From positions 124,001 to 188,000 of the forward strand of contig SADC01000140.1 in the NCBI GenBank assembly GCA_004194705.1: a DNA stretch of 64,000 nt. Reading direction: 5' to 3'. This DNA comes from Ditylenchus dipsaci (lineage: Eukaryota; Nematoda; Chromadorea; Rhabditida; Anguinidae). Every line of letters begins with the position of its first letter. Positions within the stretch are counted from its first letter, which is position 1. The translations under genes and the position numbers were made by a program. Positions 31,302-43,691 of the stretch are shown piece after piece. The notes under the pieces were generated by a model that was given only the letters and a program-made list of their open reading frames with translations, had not been told where the DNA came from and did not search any database.

Positions 31302-31708
31302 CAGTCAACCCCCGATTTAACGGCCTCCATGTCAAATTCGTTCTCGACTATGGTCCGACACTTTTTTTACACTGACTTTTTAATGGTTTTACAAGTTGTC
31401 TTTGACTAGTCGACTCCAAAATATTGCCGACCGTTTTTCAAATAAGAAATAATTTTACCAAAAAAATCCGCGTCTACTCGATTTAACGGCCCCCTATTTA
31501 AAAATTAGACGGCCGTTAAATCGAGTACTTGCGGATCTCTTTGGCAAAAATATTTCTTATTTAAAAATGATCGGTGAAATCGAAATCCTTGCGACATTTT
31601 GGATTAGACTAGCCAAAGAAAACTCGCAGAACAATCCGAAAATCAGGGTAAATAAAGTGTCAAACCCTAGGCGGGAACGAACTTGAGGTGGGGCCGTTTA
31701 ATCGACTG
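31302..31708. mobile_element. 407-bp pogo-type palindromic MITE
   Basis: TA-flanked ends CAGTCAACCCCCGATTTAAC and GTTTAATCGACTG-like. Arms of about 190 bases carry GGTCCGACACTTTTTTTAC, CTCGATTTAACGGCC and their complements. It is non-coding and is the same family as 39057-39483 and 53021-53440. Confidence 0.8.
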
Positions 31709-32685
31709 TACTCCACTGTATTACCTAAACCTCTATTAATAGATCACCCTCTAATAATAGACCCCTCGGAGGGGGTTTGAAAAATGATAGACTATGATCT
31801 ATCAGTACAGGTTTTACAGTATCGATGATTTGTTTCTGGCTTTTAGGAAAGATAGTTTTCGTTTAGTTTGATCTACAATTTAGTTCATTACCGTCAAATT
31901 ACGCTTTTCCTAAAAATTCATACACATAATGAGATGCAAAAAACTAACCAATATTGTGTTATTATACTTTTGTTTTAAATGCCCTTTCGTTGATTAATGC
32001 TGCATTCTTTTACTAAAGAAGCGTCTTACTAATTTAAAATTGACTTTTAAACAATTTTTTGGAGAACTTTCTATGATGAATATTAGCCTTGAATTGGTTT
32101 GAATTAACGGGTGCGTAATAATGTCGGAATGGATTTTCAAAGCCTTATTTCTTATTAATGTTGCAATCTTATCTATTTTCTCTAAATATCATTTTGTAGC
32201 CCTGCATCTCCTCTTTCAAATGGCATATTGTCTTAGTTTGATTATTCTGGATAAGTCACCATTTGGCTTCCGAACTTATCACGCACCTGTTAATTTAAAA
32301 AAGGCCATAAAGAATATTTTGGCCAGAATTTTTGGCACACACTGTACGATATTTTATGACTAGTTATTTATATAGTTACCTATATAACTATGCTAAATTT
32401 AGTTTTTTTTCTATAATTTTACAATTCTTTTGAAGCAATACAAAGCAATGTAGGAAACTATTTTTGACGTTATAAATTATCTCAAGAAATAATATTTTAG
32501 TGGTAGACGTCATAAATAAATTATTTATAATTATTTAAAATAAGAACACTAGTTTGCTAAATTTAATTTACAACTTAGAAACTTCTCATATACTTCTTGG
32601 AACTTAATTTAATTATTTATGTAATAGGCATATTGTCATCAACTTTATTACTACTTACATAGTACCCAAAAAGTATCTTAGGGAA
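31709..32685. other. Region upstream of the GPCR gene
   Basis: At 31735-31790 a CTCTATTAATAGA / CTCTAATAATAGA block resembles an end of the CCGTATTT family but without a partner. The rest is AT-rich and unique, presumably 5' flank or untranslated sequence of the GPCR. No promoter element could be assigned. Confidence 0.35.
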
Positions 32686-35600
32686 ATGGAACCGCTAAAC
32701 TCAAGGTACACGGACGATGAATTGCTGACTTTGATCCAATGGCACACTGTGGACACATTCGTGGGTCTAATTGGCACATTAATATGTCTACCAACACTAT
32801 TTGTCTTCATTAGTTCCAAAAAGTTCTTCATAAACAACAAGGTTTTTTTACATAAATCTAGAAAGAAGTGAAGCTAAAGTATATAAAAAATTGGAAAAAC
32901 AATCAACGGGCGATTCCAAGGCTTATTTTTTTCAGACACCACCAACACATACAGAGCCGAACATGACTGTAAAATCTTAACTATGGTTGTGAAACCGTAA
33001 TTTATAGCGTTAAATTATCGGAAAATCACTACTAGTTCACCAGTAACTTTCCGGGCTCGAATTGAACCCCGTCCACAAAAGTCTGAATTCCAAAAGTGAA
33101 AATTTTGGCGCTATTTTTGTATTGCTTTTTTGAGTACCAGACTTTGGGAGGTCAAAGCTTGGCGAATTACCAAAAAAAGCTGTTCGTATTTGTGCTACAG
33201 TCAAGTCTATCATTAAAATACGCCCCAAAAGTTCATTCCCGCCTTGGGTCCGACACTTTTTTAACCCAATTTTTTTAAATTTTGCTAGTTCTGTTTTGAC
33301 AGTCTGGTCCCAAATATTGCAAGGGTTCCGATTTTGCCGATCGTTTTTGCAAAAGACAGTGACTTTGACATTTAAAAGGCAAAAACTCCCATTAACATAC
33401 GCTTAAATCCAAAACAGTTTATGAGACGAAACATTAAAAAAACAACAGCAAGAGGAACCAGTTATATCTTGTAAAAATATTACTTTTTCCTGGGCAATAC
33501 TTTTTTCTGCCCCAAATTTTACTTTTTTTGTCCCAAATACAGGGTGGCGCAATTTTTATTTTCATTTTAAATTGGATTTTACTTTTTATTATTTCACATA
33601 GCATCTTTAATTTGTTAGCTTTCCCAAATCGGGACATTTCGTTTGGCACCGAATTTGCACGTAAACGTTTTCATTTTTGCGTTTAACCTAGGCAATTCAG
33701 CCGAGCAAGGTTGTTTCGCCACAGTAAAAGACCGCAGAAAAATCAGCTGGGGGGGGGGGTGTTGAACACGGCATCCAAAAATATTTTTTTGTGATTATAC
33801 CCAGGGGTGACTATTTCCCGTTTTTCATCTTCAGCATATCAAAAAACAAGGAAAAACGTTAAAAACTGCTCAAAATATAGTGGGTTGACCTTGTAAGTTT
33901 GCTTGTTTTTTGTAAATACAAAGCCTTTTACTGTGTCGAAAAAACAGAGCCTGGCCTAATTGCTTACGTTAAACGCAAAAAATGAAAAAATTTACGTGTA
34001 AATTTGGTGCCAAACGAAATGCCTTGATTTGGGAATCTAACAAAAAAATATCTTTCCGGAATGTATGAAAAAGTTAAAACATTTTAAAATGATAAAAAGA
34101 TCGCGCCAACCTTTATATTGTGGCGCAAAATTTGGCACACTTTTTCGAGACAAAAAGAAGTATTTTTGGGACAGCAGCAAATTTGCAACAGAAAAAAATA
34201 TATTTGGGACAGGAAAAAGTATTGCTCTTTTTTCTGGCTCAAATATACTTTTTCATGGCAAAAATTTATTTTTTTGCGCGAATTTTCATTTTGCCTGATT
34301 TTAATTCAATTTTCTCAGCTTTTTCTAAAAGTTATAACATCATCAGTTCGCCCTGCAATTTTAGTTTTTAACAAGGTATCATTTGTTGCAATATCTATGA
34401 AATATTCTGCACAAAAAGAGAAAAGTATTTATCAAATTATTGTTCTGATTTGATTCATACTTCTCCTTTTTCGCGATACATTTTCATAGATCTTGCCTTA
34501 ATGATACATCGTTAGAAAGTACCTGATGGTGTTATCACTTTTAGAAAAAGCTAAGAAAATTTAACAAAATCAGGCAAATGGAAATTTGAGCCAAAAAAGT
34601 AAATTTTCGCCATAAAAAGGTATATCTGCGCCAGAAAAAAGTGGTGCCCTATCTTATAATCTGATTTTTCAGTAGCCCGGGATTAAAATCAAGTGGACAC
34701 ACAAATGTAAAATATAATAAAGCCATCAAATAATTAAAAATTATTTGTAAAGGTCTCATTGTAACTAAATAATTTAGTTGCTCACTTTGCTAGCTATCAG
34801 CGATTTCCTAACTTGTTTGGGTATTTTGATGGTTGGATTTATGCGGAAAAATATGTTCACAGCAGCAATGGAGACTGGTCGAGTGCCCATTGAGGTGGAC
34901 TTATTGATTTCGAGCGTGATTTTGAAGAAAAAAGGTTTTCAGAGTTCATGGTCTTGTGCTTGGAAACCATTTGTTTGGTTGAGACTGTTGGGCAGTTTAA
35001 TCCCACCAGGCATTGTGTTATGGATAAGTGTCGAAAGGTTCCTCGCTGTCTTTTGCCCTCTCTTCTATCGTTCTAACATCAAAAAGCAGTGAGTTAAAGC
35101 TAAAAATTACTTGAAGTGATTTAAAATTGATCTGTGATAAATTTAAAAAAAATTGGAAAGTTTCCGAAATTTTAAAAGATTTTATTTGGGCTTTTTTGTA
35201 GTTAAAAAAATTAAAGGACCATGCTCACTGTAGTCTGGTGCCCCCCTGGTGACTGGTGGTTTTGAAAAATGGAAGAAAACAGTTTTTAAAGGGACATTGC
35301 CGTCTACGACAATGGTTCTCCCCCGCCAATTCAAAAAAAATCTAATCATTCTTTCTGTTTAAATTTCCTAACTTGGTTTCTAATAAAACAAGGCCTAGAA
35401 TTTAATTTTAGGTTTAGTTTTGTTAGAAACTCAATAAAAAAATTCATACATAAATCCAACGATTAGGAAAAAATAGAATTGGCGAAAGACCACCAGATCA
35501 CCGTGAGCATGGTCCTTCAAGGAATTTTGACATTTCGAATGTAAAAATAGGATATTTATCAGCCGGCCAACGGACTACTGGCTAGGGGCCGAAAAACCGA

Positions 35601-38600
35601 CTAAGACTGGTTAGCGGAAACTTTTTATTTCACATCCCTGTTTAGAACTGATTTGGTGGCTCAGAACACTGATCTTCTCAGAACTGAAACACAACGTCCA
35701 AAACATTGTTTTCTAAAACAAATATTTTTTTTGCTGTTTTTACATGGTAAACCAAGAAATGCGTCGAATTTAAAAGGGCCGTAATTTTTTTCTAGGTAGA
35801 AGTAAAATTTGAAAGTCGGTTTTTTATAAAACAAATTATAATCTTAAAATTCAAACGACCCACTATTTTGCAAACATGAAATTAGTGTAGATAGCCTTAT
35901 TTAGTTCATCCGTTCCGCCAATTGGGATCGTAGTTTACACTAGCATTGCCGTAGTAGTGGCCTATTCCATAGCTTGGTATAACCGCAACAATCCAGATGG
36001 AGCGCCGTTCTACTGTGGACGTAAAGTATCATTTTCTATAGTATTCACCACTTATGTGTATGCCGCTGATGTAGCTGGATTTGTGCTCGCCCTAGTGTTG
36101 AACTGTCTGACACTGTGCAAATTGGTCAAGATTTTGAAGAAAACAACCAAGAAAAAATAATAAACCATGTTTAGGGTGATCTGTATGCTCGTAGAAAAAA
36201 CAGATTCGAGGTGCACCGCCAGTTGAAAAGGATAAGATACATGGTGGTCATCTCCTTGATATCCACTCTAACAGTAGCTATTCCCAATGCACTTAGTTTG
36301 AGTTCAGCCTGGTTTGGAAGGGTAAGTTATATTGCTATGCATGAAGGTTGTAGCGTTTTTAAGTTTTCACAAATACCGTACAAGTTTGTGCTAGTTTATT
36401 GTTGATTACCCCAGGTGTGTACCTTAAGGCAAGTCATTAAATTAATGAAAGTAGGGGTACCTCCAAAACAGGGCTGCTCATCTCCAGCATCCAGAGATAC
36501 TCTCATTTGATATGCGGTTGCAGTGACTGACTGCATTTTCGGGGTACTCATTCCCTAAGGCATTCCTTTATACCACCCAATAGAGTTCCGAAAACAACCT
36601 AAAAAGTATTTAATCTTATTACAGACCCTGGTCTATAATTTTTAAAACACCTCCGCCTCTCGAGCAGGATCCATAATTAAAGTCGTATTACCGTAAATGC
36701 TCTAATAGGCCGACAGTCTCTAATAACCTGACACCCCCTACTTTTACCTATATCTCAGACTGAAGAAACTTTTTTGCAATGCTTTTTCTTTCGTTTTCTT
36801 AACTCCCACGAGCTCTACCGTTTCCATTTTGGAGTACGGATTTTCACCCGAAAGCCTCGAGATTGACCTCGAAACTTTCTGATTTTTGGTTGAGTGAAAT
36901 ATAACCCGACATGTCGGCCTATTAGAGCATTTACGGTATATAATTTTCTAACCTCCATGCCACCATGAATTTATAATTTATATTCCATCCAGTAAATTAG
37001 GTGAATCGGCTTAAGGGGGTGGTCTATAATTATAGTAAAGACAGTATCAGGTTATTTTATCACTCCAAACGAGGGAGAAATTAGAAGATATATAGTAGCT
37101 TATAAAACATTAGCCTATAAAAAATGCCTTTTTACTATAAACAACACAATTTTCACGCATTCTTTTAAATAATTTATTTTAAAGTCTCTTTTCTAGTAAA
37201 ATAAAACATTTATAGGGGCATACCAGCGCGTTAAGCTGCAATTAAGGCAGACCAGCAATTTCTTTTCTCTTGACTGTTTTTTACAAGCGTTCTACCTGGT
37301 CCGACGCTAGTTTTCTGCCTACTTTTTAAAAGTAGGTCATAAATATCAGATTTGAGTTGAAACGAGTGAAAAAATGACGATTTTTGAAAAACTACTGGTC
37401 CCCTCCATAATTTGCAGTGTAACACGCTGGTATACCCCGTTAAAAAAATTGGCTCAAATTGAATCGCAGCGATAAAACTGTGAATTTCAACGGTAAATTA
37501 ATTTTTTTCAACGGTATTTTTAAATTTGCCATAAAAAAGAAATTCAACGGTAAATTTGTAAAATTCAGCGGTAAATTTATCGTAAAGTCAACTTTACAGT
37601 CAGTTGCCTCATAGAAATGACCCCAAGGGTAAATAGTTGGCGCAAAGCATAAATTTTGTTTCAGATGAAATCCTTATATTAATTACCAGCAAGCAAAATA
37701 CACATTCCTGTCTCACAACACTGCCTTTATCCGAAACAACAACAGCAAAGAGAAACATTTAAACCAGACAAGAAATTTTCAGACTCTTTCTAGGCGTGAA
37801 CAATCTTTCTTTTCTCCCTTTCTTCTGCCTTCCCTCCAGTAGCTTTGATGAGATTATTGGTGCCTTCAAGCGCATTGTTTGTTGCAATCGAAGCCATAGC
37901 TAAGCCCAACGAACCAGCAAATCCGTAGAACCATCCATGGTAATCGCCTCGGAGTAGCCACGAGCTAGAAAATTTCTGTAGCGCTTGCATGATGCGAGGC
38001 TGCCCACTCCACTTTGCCTCCCAGTGTATCAAAAGCGTTTAAGAGGCTGAAATATGGGTGAATAAATCCTCAACAATCGGCAATAATCAAAAAAGATAAA
38101 CCTGCGTAAAACTCTTTGTAACAAGTCGCGCGGGCCAAAAGCTTGACGTCCTCAGTCACCTCGTCACGCGAATACTCGTAGATCTTTGCCTTCAGGAGTT
38201 CATTCTCAAAATTTTGACAGACATGGAACCAACACATTCCCTTCTAGCCGATGGAAGTTCCTCTCTGCAAGCTAAATGTAAAGAAATTACTCGTCACAAA
38301 CGATTCGTCTCGATGGAAAGTAATGAAACCATCTGCTGGATACAGTAAATATGGATAGAACTTACCACTTGTGATTGGAGGCGCCCCATCAGCGATCAGT
38401 ATTCGCGTCTCGTACAAACGGACTGGATCCCATCTCGAAATAGCATGCATGAATTGGCTGTAACTCCACTTGTTCTCGTGTCTATTTGGTCAGTGAACTT
38501 GTTGGAGCTGTTATCGGAATCGCTAAAACAAAAAATTATTAACAAGATCAAAGACACACCGGGTTAATCATACTATGTCCAGGATCCTCCATTCTCAGCC

Positions 38601-39800
38601 ATCCACACATATGCGTCTTCCTTACTAGAGCACTCCTTCACAGTCGTCCATTCGCGCGCCGCTCCTCGCCTCTTCCTTTGACCGACTCGAGATTGCATCT
38701 AAAATAGTGCTAAAGTTGTTTCTGCCTGAACGATTCACAAACATTGATACACAAATAAGGCAACGGACTGTGAAGGTGACTTTACGATAAATTTACCGCT
38801 GAATTTCACAAATTTACCTTGTTGTTGTTGTTTTATGTTATTGTTTTATGGTAAACTTGAAAATACCGTTGAAAAAATTAATTTACCATTGAAATTCACA
38901 GTTTCACCGCTGCAATTTACTTACAGCCAAAAGATTCAACAAAGAAGTTTTAAAATCATGTGTGCATTAGATTATTTTCGAAATAATCCCAAGCCAACAA
39001 TACAAACCAATTTTTTTTGAAAAGTTGAAAATTCTACAAACCTCAATCTCAACGTACAGTCGAAGCTCGATATAACGAACTCCCCGAAAGTTGGTTCCCA
39101 CCTAGGGTCCGACACTTTTTTTACCTCTATTTTTGAAAAATATTACCGAATCTGATTTGTCAGTCTAATCAGAAAAATTGCAAAGATTGCGATTTCACCG
39201 GTCGTTTTTCTAAATGGCAACAGTTTTGCCAAAAAGACCGGCGCCGCTCGATATAGCGAACGCCTTTTTTGAAAATAGTGGTTCGTTGTATCGAGCGGCG
39301 CGGGTCTTTTCGGCAAAACTGTTGCCATTTACAAAAACGACCGGTAAAATCGGAATCTTTGCGATTTTTCGCACTGGACTAGCCAAAGACATCTGGCTAA
39401 CAATTTGAAAAATCAGGGAAAAAAAAGTGTTGGACCCAAGGGGAACGAACTTTTGGGGCGTTCGTTATATCGAGCGTCAACTGTATTATTAAAAAAGATA
39501 ATTAGACTGCAGTGCTTTTAGCTTGACATTTACTTGTCGGAGCCAGCGGTTTGGATGATTGCCTTCAAGTCCTCTATTAACTTTTTTGTGTATCTAGTAC
39601 TCAAGTCGGAGTTTCGACAAAGAGTCTATGAGATTTTGGGCTGTTTAAATGGAGTGGACCAAGAGCACAAAAGAGAACAACAAGTGTTTGATGTGTCCAC
39701 CTTGCCAGCTAGAACACATCATGGTTCAGCTACTTCTACAACCTCTACTGCACCTGCAATCGATGAACGCAATGCAAATCCAGCAGCTAACAAACCTTAG
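32686..39800 (+). CDS. Seven-transmembrane G protein-coupled receptor
   Basis: This is a rhodopsin-like receptor in the plasma membrane, ligand unknown. Five exons join in frame with no break: 32686-32841, 34778-35088, 35905-36124, 36175-36321 and 39522-39800, about 370 residues. Helix 1 is DTFVGLIGTLICLPTLFVFI, helix 2 LLTLLAISDFLTCLGILMVG, and helix 3 ends LWISVERFLAVFCPLFYR (ERF in place of DRY). Helix 4 is IGIVVYTSIAVVVAYSIAWY, helix 5 VAGFVLALVLNCLTLCKL and helix 6 IRYMVVISLISTLTVAIPNA. Helix 7 is AVWMIAFKSSINFFVYLVLK, with NFFVY at the NPxxY position. The tail is rich in Ser, Thr and Ala. Cysteines before helix 3 (SSWSCAWK) and in loop 2 (FYCGRK) can form the usual disulphide. It resembles nematode srsx-type receptors, but this is a guess. 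Introns 1, 2 and 4 hold foldback repeats and MITEs, and intron 4 a MULE. Confidence 0.9.
33198..33420. mobile_element. Partial pogo-type MITE in GPCR intron 1
   Basis: It begins TA-CAGTCAAGTCTATCATTA and carries GGGTCCGACACTTTTTTAAC, GTTCTGTTTTGACAGTC and GATTTTGCCGATCG, the family's left-half order. No right end is present. Confidence 0.55.
33435..34660. repeat. Long foldback repeat in GPCR intron 1
   Basis: The left part (33435-33720) and right part (33930-34350 and 34540-34660) are related by inversion. Examples are CATTTCGTTTGGCACCGAAT against ATTTGGTGCCAAACGAAATG, and TTTTTGCGTTTAACC against GTTAAACGCAAAAAATG. Near both ends TACTTTTT and GCAATACTTTTT(C)CTG-type words recur. No coding. 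Open frames here are repeat artefacts. Confidence 0.55.
35212..35522. mobile_element. Hairpin MITE copy E (in GPCR intron 2)
   Basis: The ends AAAGGACCATGCTCACTG and CGTGAGCATGGTCCTT are complementary. The core CCGCCAATTC, AACTTGGTTTCTAATAAAAC is present, with an extra short segment (35255-35315) in the left arm relative to other copies. Confidence 0.75.
36691..36936. mobile_element. CCGTAAAT/CCGTATTT-family MITE C2 (in GPCR intron 4)
   Basis: TA-flanked ends CCGTAAATGCTCTAATAGGC and GCCTATTAGAGCATTTACGG are perfect inverted repeats. The interior shares TATATCTCAG, CCACGAGCTCTACCG and CTCGAGATTGACCTC with the copy at 43110. Non-coding. Confidence 0.8.
37450..38930 (-). mobile_element. Mutator-like element in GPCR intron 4
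   Basis: Long inverted arms occur at both ends: GCAGCGATAAAACTGTGAAT, CAACGGTAAATTAATTT and CAACGGTATTTT on the left, and their complements on the right (38790-38925). A transposase-like coding region lies between them on the minus strand. A perfect target duplication was not found, so the outer limits are approximate. Confidence 0.65.
37795..38710 (-). pseudogene. MULE transposase fragment
   Basis: Minus-strand blocks in order: KRRGAARERTTVKECSSK (about 38680), WDPVRLYETRILIADGAPPI (about 38430-38370, with the second catalytic Asp in ADGA), MCWFHVCQNFENELLKAKIY (about 38240-38180), and GDYHGWFYGFAGSLGLAMAS then TNNALEGTNNLIK (about 37950-37840). MCWxH and NNALEGTNNxIK are MULE-type motifs. 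Frames change between blocks and the first Asp block (DGT..) is not seen, so the copy is probably defective. It lies on the strand opposite to the GPCR. Confidence 0.65.
39057..39483. mobile_element. 427-bp pogo-type palindromic MITE (GPCR intron 4)
   Basis: TA-flanked ends CAGTCGAAGCTCGATATAAC and GTTATATCGAGCGTCAACTG. The arms carry GGGTCCGACACTTTTTTTAC, ACCGGTCGTTTTTCTAAATG and GGCAACAGTTTTGCC and their complements. It ends only 38 bp before the last GPCR exon, just upstream of its splice acceptor. Confidence 0.8.
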
Positions 39801-40007
39801 CACACTTCAGATATAAATGGATTAATCTATGAAACTTTACACCAGTTAATTATTTATTTAATGCAATAATATTGAAAACAATAAAAAAATTCATCATATC
39901 AACACACCATTGTTATTGACTAAGTTTGCTAACCTAATCTCCAAGCTTATATTCGAATTCGAATAGGCTATTACCACATCGTAAAAGGCACTCGGAGGCA
40001 ATAATTC

Positions 40008-41163
40008 TTAACACGGGAACGGTTGGTTGTGACTTCTGTCGATTCTGACTCAGAATTTCACGCTGAACACGATGATGCAATTTGTTTTTGCACTTCTAAT
40101 TGAAATTTTTGAGATCCGAGCAATTTAAAATTGTCGAAAATGTGACCTTCCAGATTATTGAATTTTCAGCTTCTTTCAGGTGCTTCTCTCCTATATTCCT
40201 ATTCCAACAAAGCAAATAACATTTTAAAACGGTGAGCCAGATCAGAGCTATCTTTTGCGCCCAAACTTGCCACAGAGTGATTATAAATTCACGGAGAATT
40301 TTATATTTTCCCTCAAATATACATTTTCTGGATATTCTTGTTTTTGACAATAAAATGGGCATAACTCTGCATACACATCACGTAAAATCCTTAATTATAA
40401 CACCGGATTCGTGTTCAGCGTGGCCAATTTGCATATAAAAGCATTCTTGAAATAAAAAGTAACAGTGAAATTTTCAATTCTTCTCGAGACAAAAAATATT
40501 CAAATTTGAAATTCAAATGTTTATTGTCTTGAGCGGAAAACTAAATTTGACAGGGACTTTTCAATTTTAAGAGCATTTTCATATACAAATCGACCACGCT
40601 GAACACGAATCCGGTGCTTTTATTGAGGCTTTCACTAGAGAGTACGAAGTTGTAGTAAAGTTGCGTTACAACTTATATACTGATTTTACATAATTTGTCC
40701 TAATTTTATGATAAACTATTTCTTTATTTAGTGTCAAAATAATCGCGAGACTTTGTTCTTTCATTTTTATTAGACGATTTAGCTAGAAGTGATTTGTATG
40801 CAGAGTTATGCCCATTTTATTGTCAAAAACAAGAATATCCAGAAAATGAATATTTGAGGGAAATAAAAAATTCTCCGTGAATTTATAATCTCTCTGTGGC
40901 AAGTTTGGGCGCAAAAGATATCTCTGATCTGGCTCACCATTTTAAATTGTTATTTGCTTTGTTGGAATAAGAATATAGGAGAGAAGCACCTGAAAGAAGC
41001 TGAAAATTCAATAATCTGGAAGGTCACATTTTTCGACAATTTTAAATTGCTCGGATCTCAAAAATTTCAATTAGAAGTGCAAAAACAAAATGCATCATCG
41101 TGTTCAGCGTGAAATTCTGAGTCAGAATCGACAGAAGTCACAACCAACCGTTCCCGTGTTTAA
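40008..41163. repeat. 1.15-kb foldback palindrome
   Basis: The left arm (40008-40395) and right arm (about 40590-41163) are near-perfect inverted copies. Examples are ACACGGGAACGGTTGGTTGT against ACAACCAACCGTTCCCGTGT, and CACCGGATTCGTGTTCAGCG against CGCTGAACACGAATCCGGTG. Even the interior sequences pair. The plus and minus open frames around 40100-40430 come from paired arms and encode nothing recognisable. Single-stranded DNA or RNA from here would form a very long duplex. Confidence 0.8.
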
Positions 41164-41199
41164 GGACAATGATACTTGATCAGCAATTTAGAAATTTCG

Positions 41200-41475
41200 A
41201 ATTCGCGCGGGACCACCCCAATTTTGTCAATAATATTTTCGATTTGTTTTTTGTTTGCATGTAAAAATTTTTCAAAATATAGAACTGTTTACTAGTCAAG
41301 CATAACGTTGCTCGACACTGCCAGATCGGACGATTTAGGCTACTTTCACTGCACCATATCTACTTATATGAGTCTGTGTTAAAAATTTACTCATCCATGG
41401 AATTCAAATTTTCAATGCGCTTAATTCAAAAACATTATGGACAAAAATATGGTGGTCCCGCTCGAATTCGAATTA
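41200..41475. repeat. Short inverted-repeat element
   Basis: The ends TTTCGAATTCGCGCGGGACC and GGTCCC.GCTCGAATTCGAA are complementary, with ATTTTGTCAATAATAT-like and GGACAAAAATATGG inner words. It directly follows the 1.15-kb palindrome. Confidence 0.55.
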
Positions 41476-41544
41476 GGCAAATCGCTGTGCTTATGAAGTT
41501 TCATGGTGCTTTAAAATAGCGTTACCCAAAATTACTAAAATACA

Positions 41545-41770
41545 GTCGAACCTCGATGTAAGGTCACCCCCAAAAATTCGTTCTCCTAGGGTTGGACACT
41601 TTTTTACCTCCATTTTTCAAAGACTTTGCTTTTTCTGTTTTTTCAGTCTGGTCCCAAATATCGCAAGGATTCCAATTTCGCCGATAGATTTTCAAAAACC
41701 TAATATTTTCGGCTCTAAAAACCAGAAACTCGATATAAGGTCACCCCTTTTAATACTCGAACCCCGAGCG
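41545..41770. mobile_element. Partial pogo-type MITE (left half)
   Basis: TA-CAGTCGAACCTCGATGTAAG begins it, followed by GGGTTGGACACTTTTTTACC, TTTTTCAGTCTGGTCCCAAA and CTCGATATAAGGTCACCCC. The right terminal repeat is missing. Confidence 0.6.
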
Positions 41771-42052
41771 CCGGTCAATACCTCGTTGGATGCAGGATTT
41801 CACATAGATCATTTTTCAATCATATATGTACGGTGTTTGGACGGGTCAAGTGGTCTAAAAGCCGGTTTGAAATGAATGACTATTTCAAGGAAAATGAGTT
41901 ATTTCCCGAGAAGTAGACATGACTTATATCCAGACTGCATCTTTGACTAATAAACGCTAATAACCGCCGGAATCTGCTCTTTCGAATGAGGGCATGTGAG
42001 ATGCGATCTGTTTGCAAAAAGTTAGACAACCAACGTCCAACTCACAAACACC

Positions 42053-42825
42053 ATTTTCTCACCAGGTAGATTTACAATCAAAGCTGCTCGAAAGCATGTC
42101 ACAGCTGTGTATAACTGCTCAATGCTTAGTCAATACTTGTAGAGGAATTCCAGAGCTACAATGAAAAACTACATTAGATACAAGTGTCAGATCGCGAGTG
42201 AGTCAGTGATTTCATTTCTAAAAACAGCATAAAATAGAAACTGCAATGTATGACGAACTTTCCAGCAGAATTAATCAATCCTTTCTAAAATAATAATTAC
42301 AGTCTTACTCGTTATCTGACACTTGTATCTAATGCTGTTTTTCACGCTCTATCACATGATATTTTCTTTTCTGAAAATGCTCTGAAAGCTTGTGAGAAAA
42401 TCAAGAAACCAAGCCACAACCACCTGAATTTTCGTCCAAAAGACCCTGGTTTTTTGTGGTTTCGGGGTCAAATTAATTTGGCTTCAATTTTCTTATATTT
42501 GTGTTGTCTCGTGAGTCTTTGCACTAGTTCTGTTGCATTTTTCCTGCTGATCATTTTGATATATTTTATATTCAATTTTCTTCATAAAATCGGTCAGGAA
42601 TATGCCAAACCATGTATCCTTCAAACTTCAATAACAGGAAAAGAGCTGTTTCTACCTCTTCTCCTGTAATTTCTGAGTGAGTTATAATTAATTTTTGTGC
42701 TGATTTTTTGCCTTTCCTTTAGCTCTTGAATTTCTCAACAAGTATTGACTGAGCATTGAGCAGTTATACACAGCTGTGACATGCTTCCGAGCAGCTTTGA
42801 TTGTAAATCTACCTGGTGAGAAAAC
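42053..42825. repeat. Foldback element of about 770 bp
   Basis: The left arm (TTTCTCACCAGGTAGATTTA, AAAGCTGCTCGAAAGCATG, CAGCTGTGTATAACTGCTC) is repeated in inverted order at the right end. A second inner pair, ATTAGATACAAGTGTCAGAT and its complement, lies at 42174 and 42318. It is non-coding. The open frame at 42454 is hydrophobic and unrecognised. Confidence 0.65.
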
Positions 42826-43109
42826 TCACTAAAAAGGGTAAGCGAAAAGCGATAAATGGATGAATAAATAAATGACTTACATAGTTTTTTTTAAAATACA
42901 GCTTTGGGCCGGTTGGCCAAAACATGGCGGCTCACCTAAATTTCGAATAAGACTTTTATGAAAATCCATCATTATAAATAAAAGTCTTTTCGAAAAAAAT
43001 TTAAATGGCAAAATTCGTTTCATGACAAAAATGTGTTGTAACAAATTGTTGTGAAACTAATCAATTTTGGAAATATCTGGTATCGGACATGTCTTTGTGG
43101 AAACAGCTA

Positions 43110-43336
43110 CCGTATTTCCTCTAATAACTCACCCCCTCAACTTTGACGGCATATATCTCAGCTCGGAACAAATATTTTGTAAAGCTGTTTATTGCGTTTT
43201 CTTAATTCCACGAGCTCTACCGATTCCAGTTTTTAAATTTATTTTCACCCAAAAATCTCGAGATCGACCTCAAATTTTTCCAATTTTCAGCGGTCAAAAA
43301 ATAACTCACCCGGGTGAGTTATTAGAGGAAATACGG
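43110..43336. mobile_element. CCGTATTT-family MITE C3
   Basis: TA-flanked inverted ends CCGTATTTCCTCTAATAACT and AGTTATTAGAGGAAATACGG, with interior words (CATATATCTCAGCTCG, CCACGAGCTCTACCG, CTCGAGATCGACCTC) shared with the copy at 36691. Non-coding. Confidence 0.85.
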
Positions 43337-43691
43337 TATCTATTTCACTTATTTTTAGCCTTTGTTACTTACGCTAACATTAATTCTTCTCAAAAGTATA
43401 TTTTGATCCCCAGTTCATATCTTAGTACAAATTATCATCACTAAATTTCATTTAAACCATCATATGATACAAATCGTTCGTGCTGGTATCATTAAGATAC
43501 TTATTTAAACACAGTGACTACTAAATTCAAAGGGATGTTCAGAGACTTCATATGACATTTATTCGAAGAGAAATCAACACAATAGTTCTGATCTAACAAC
43601 GTCAAATCTGATTGTTTTCTAAGATATTCAAAAACTCTATCTTGACAATAGCTTCTTGCAATTGTTGTTCTCTGACGGGCGACATGCTTAT

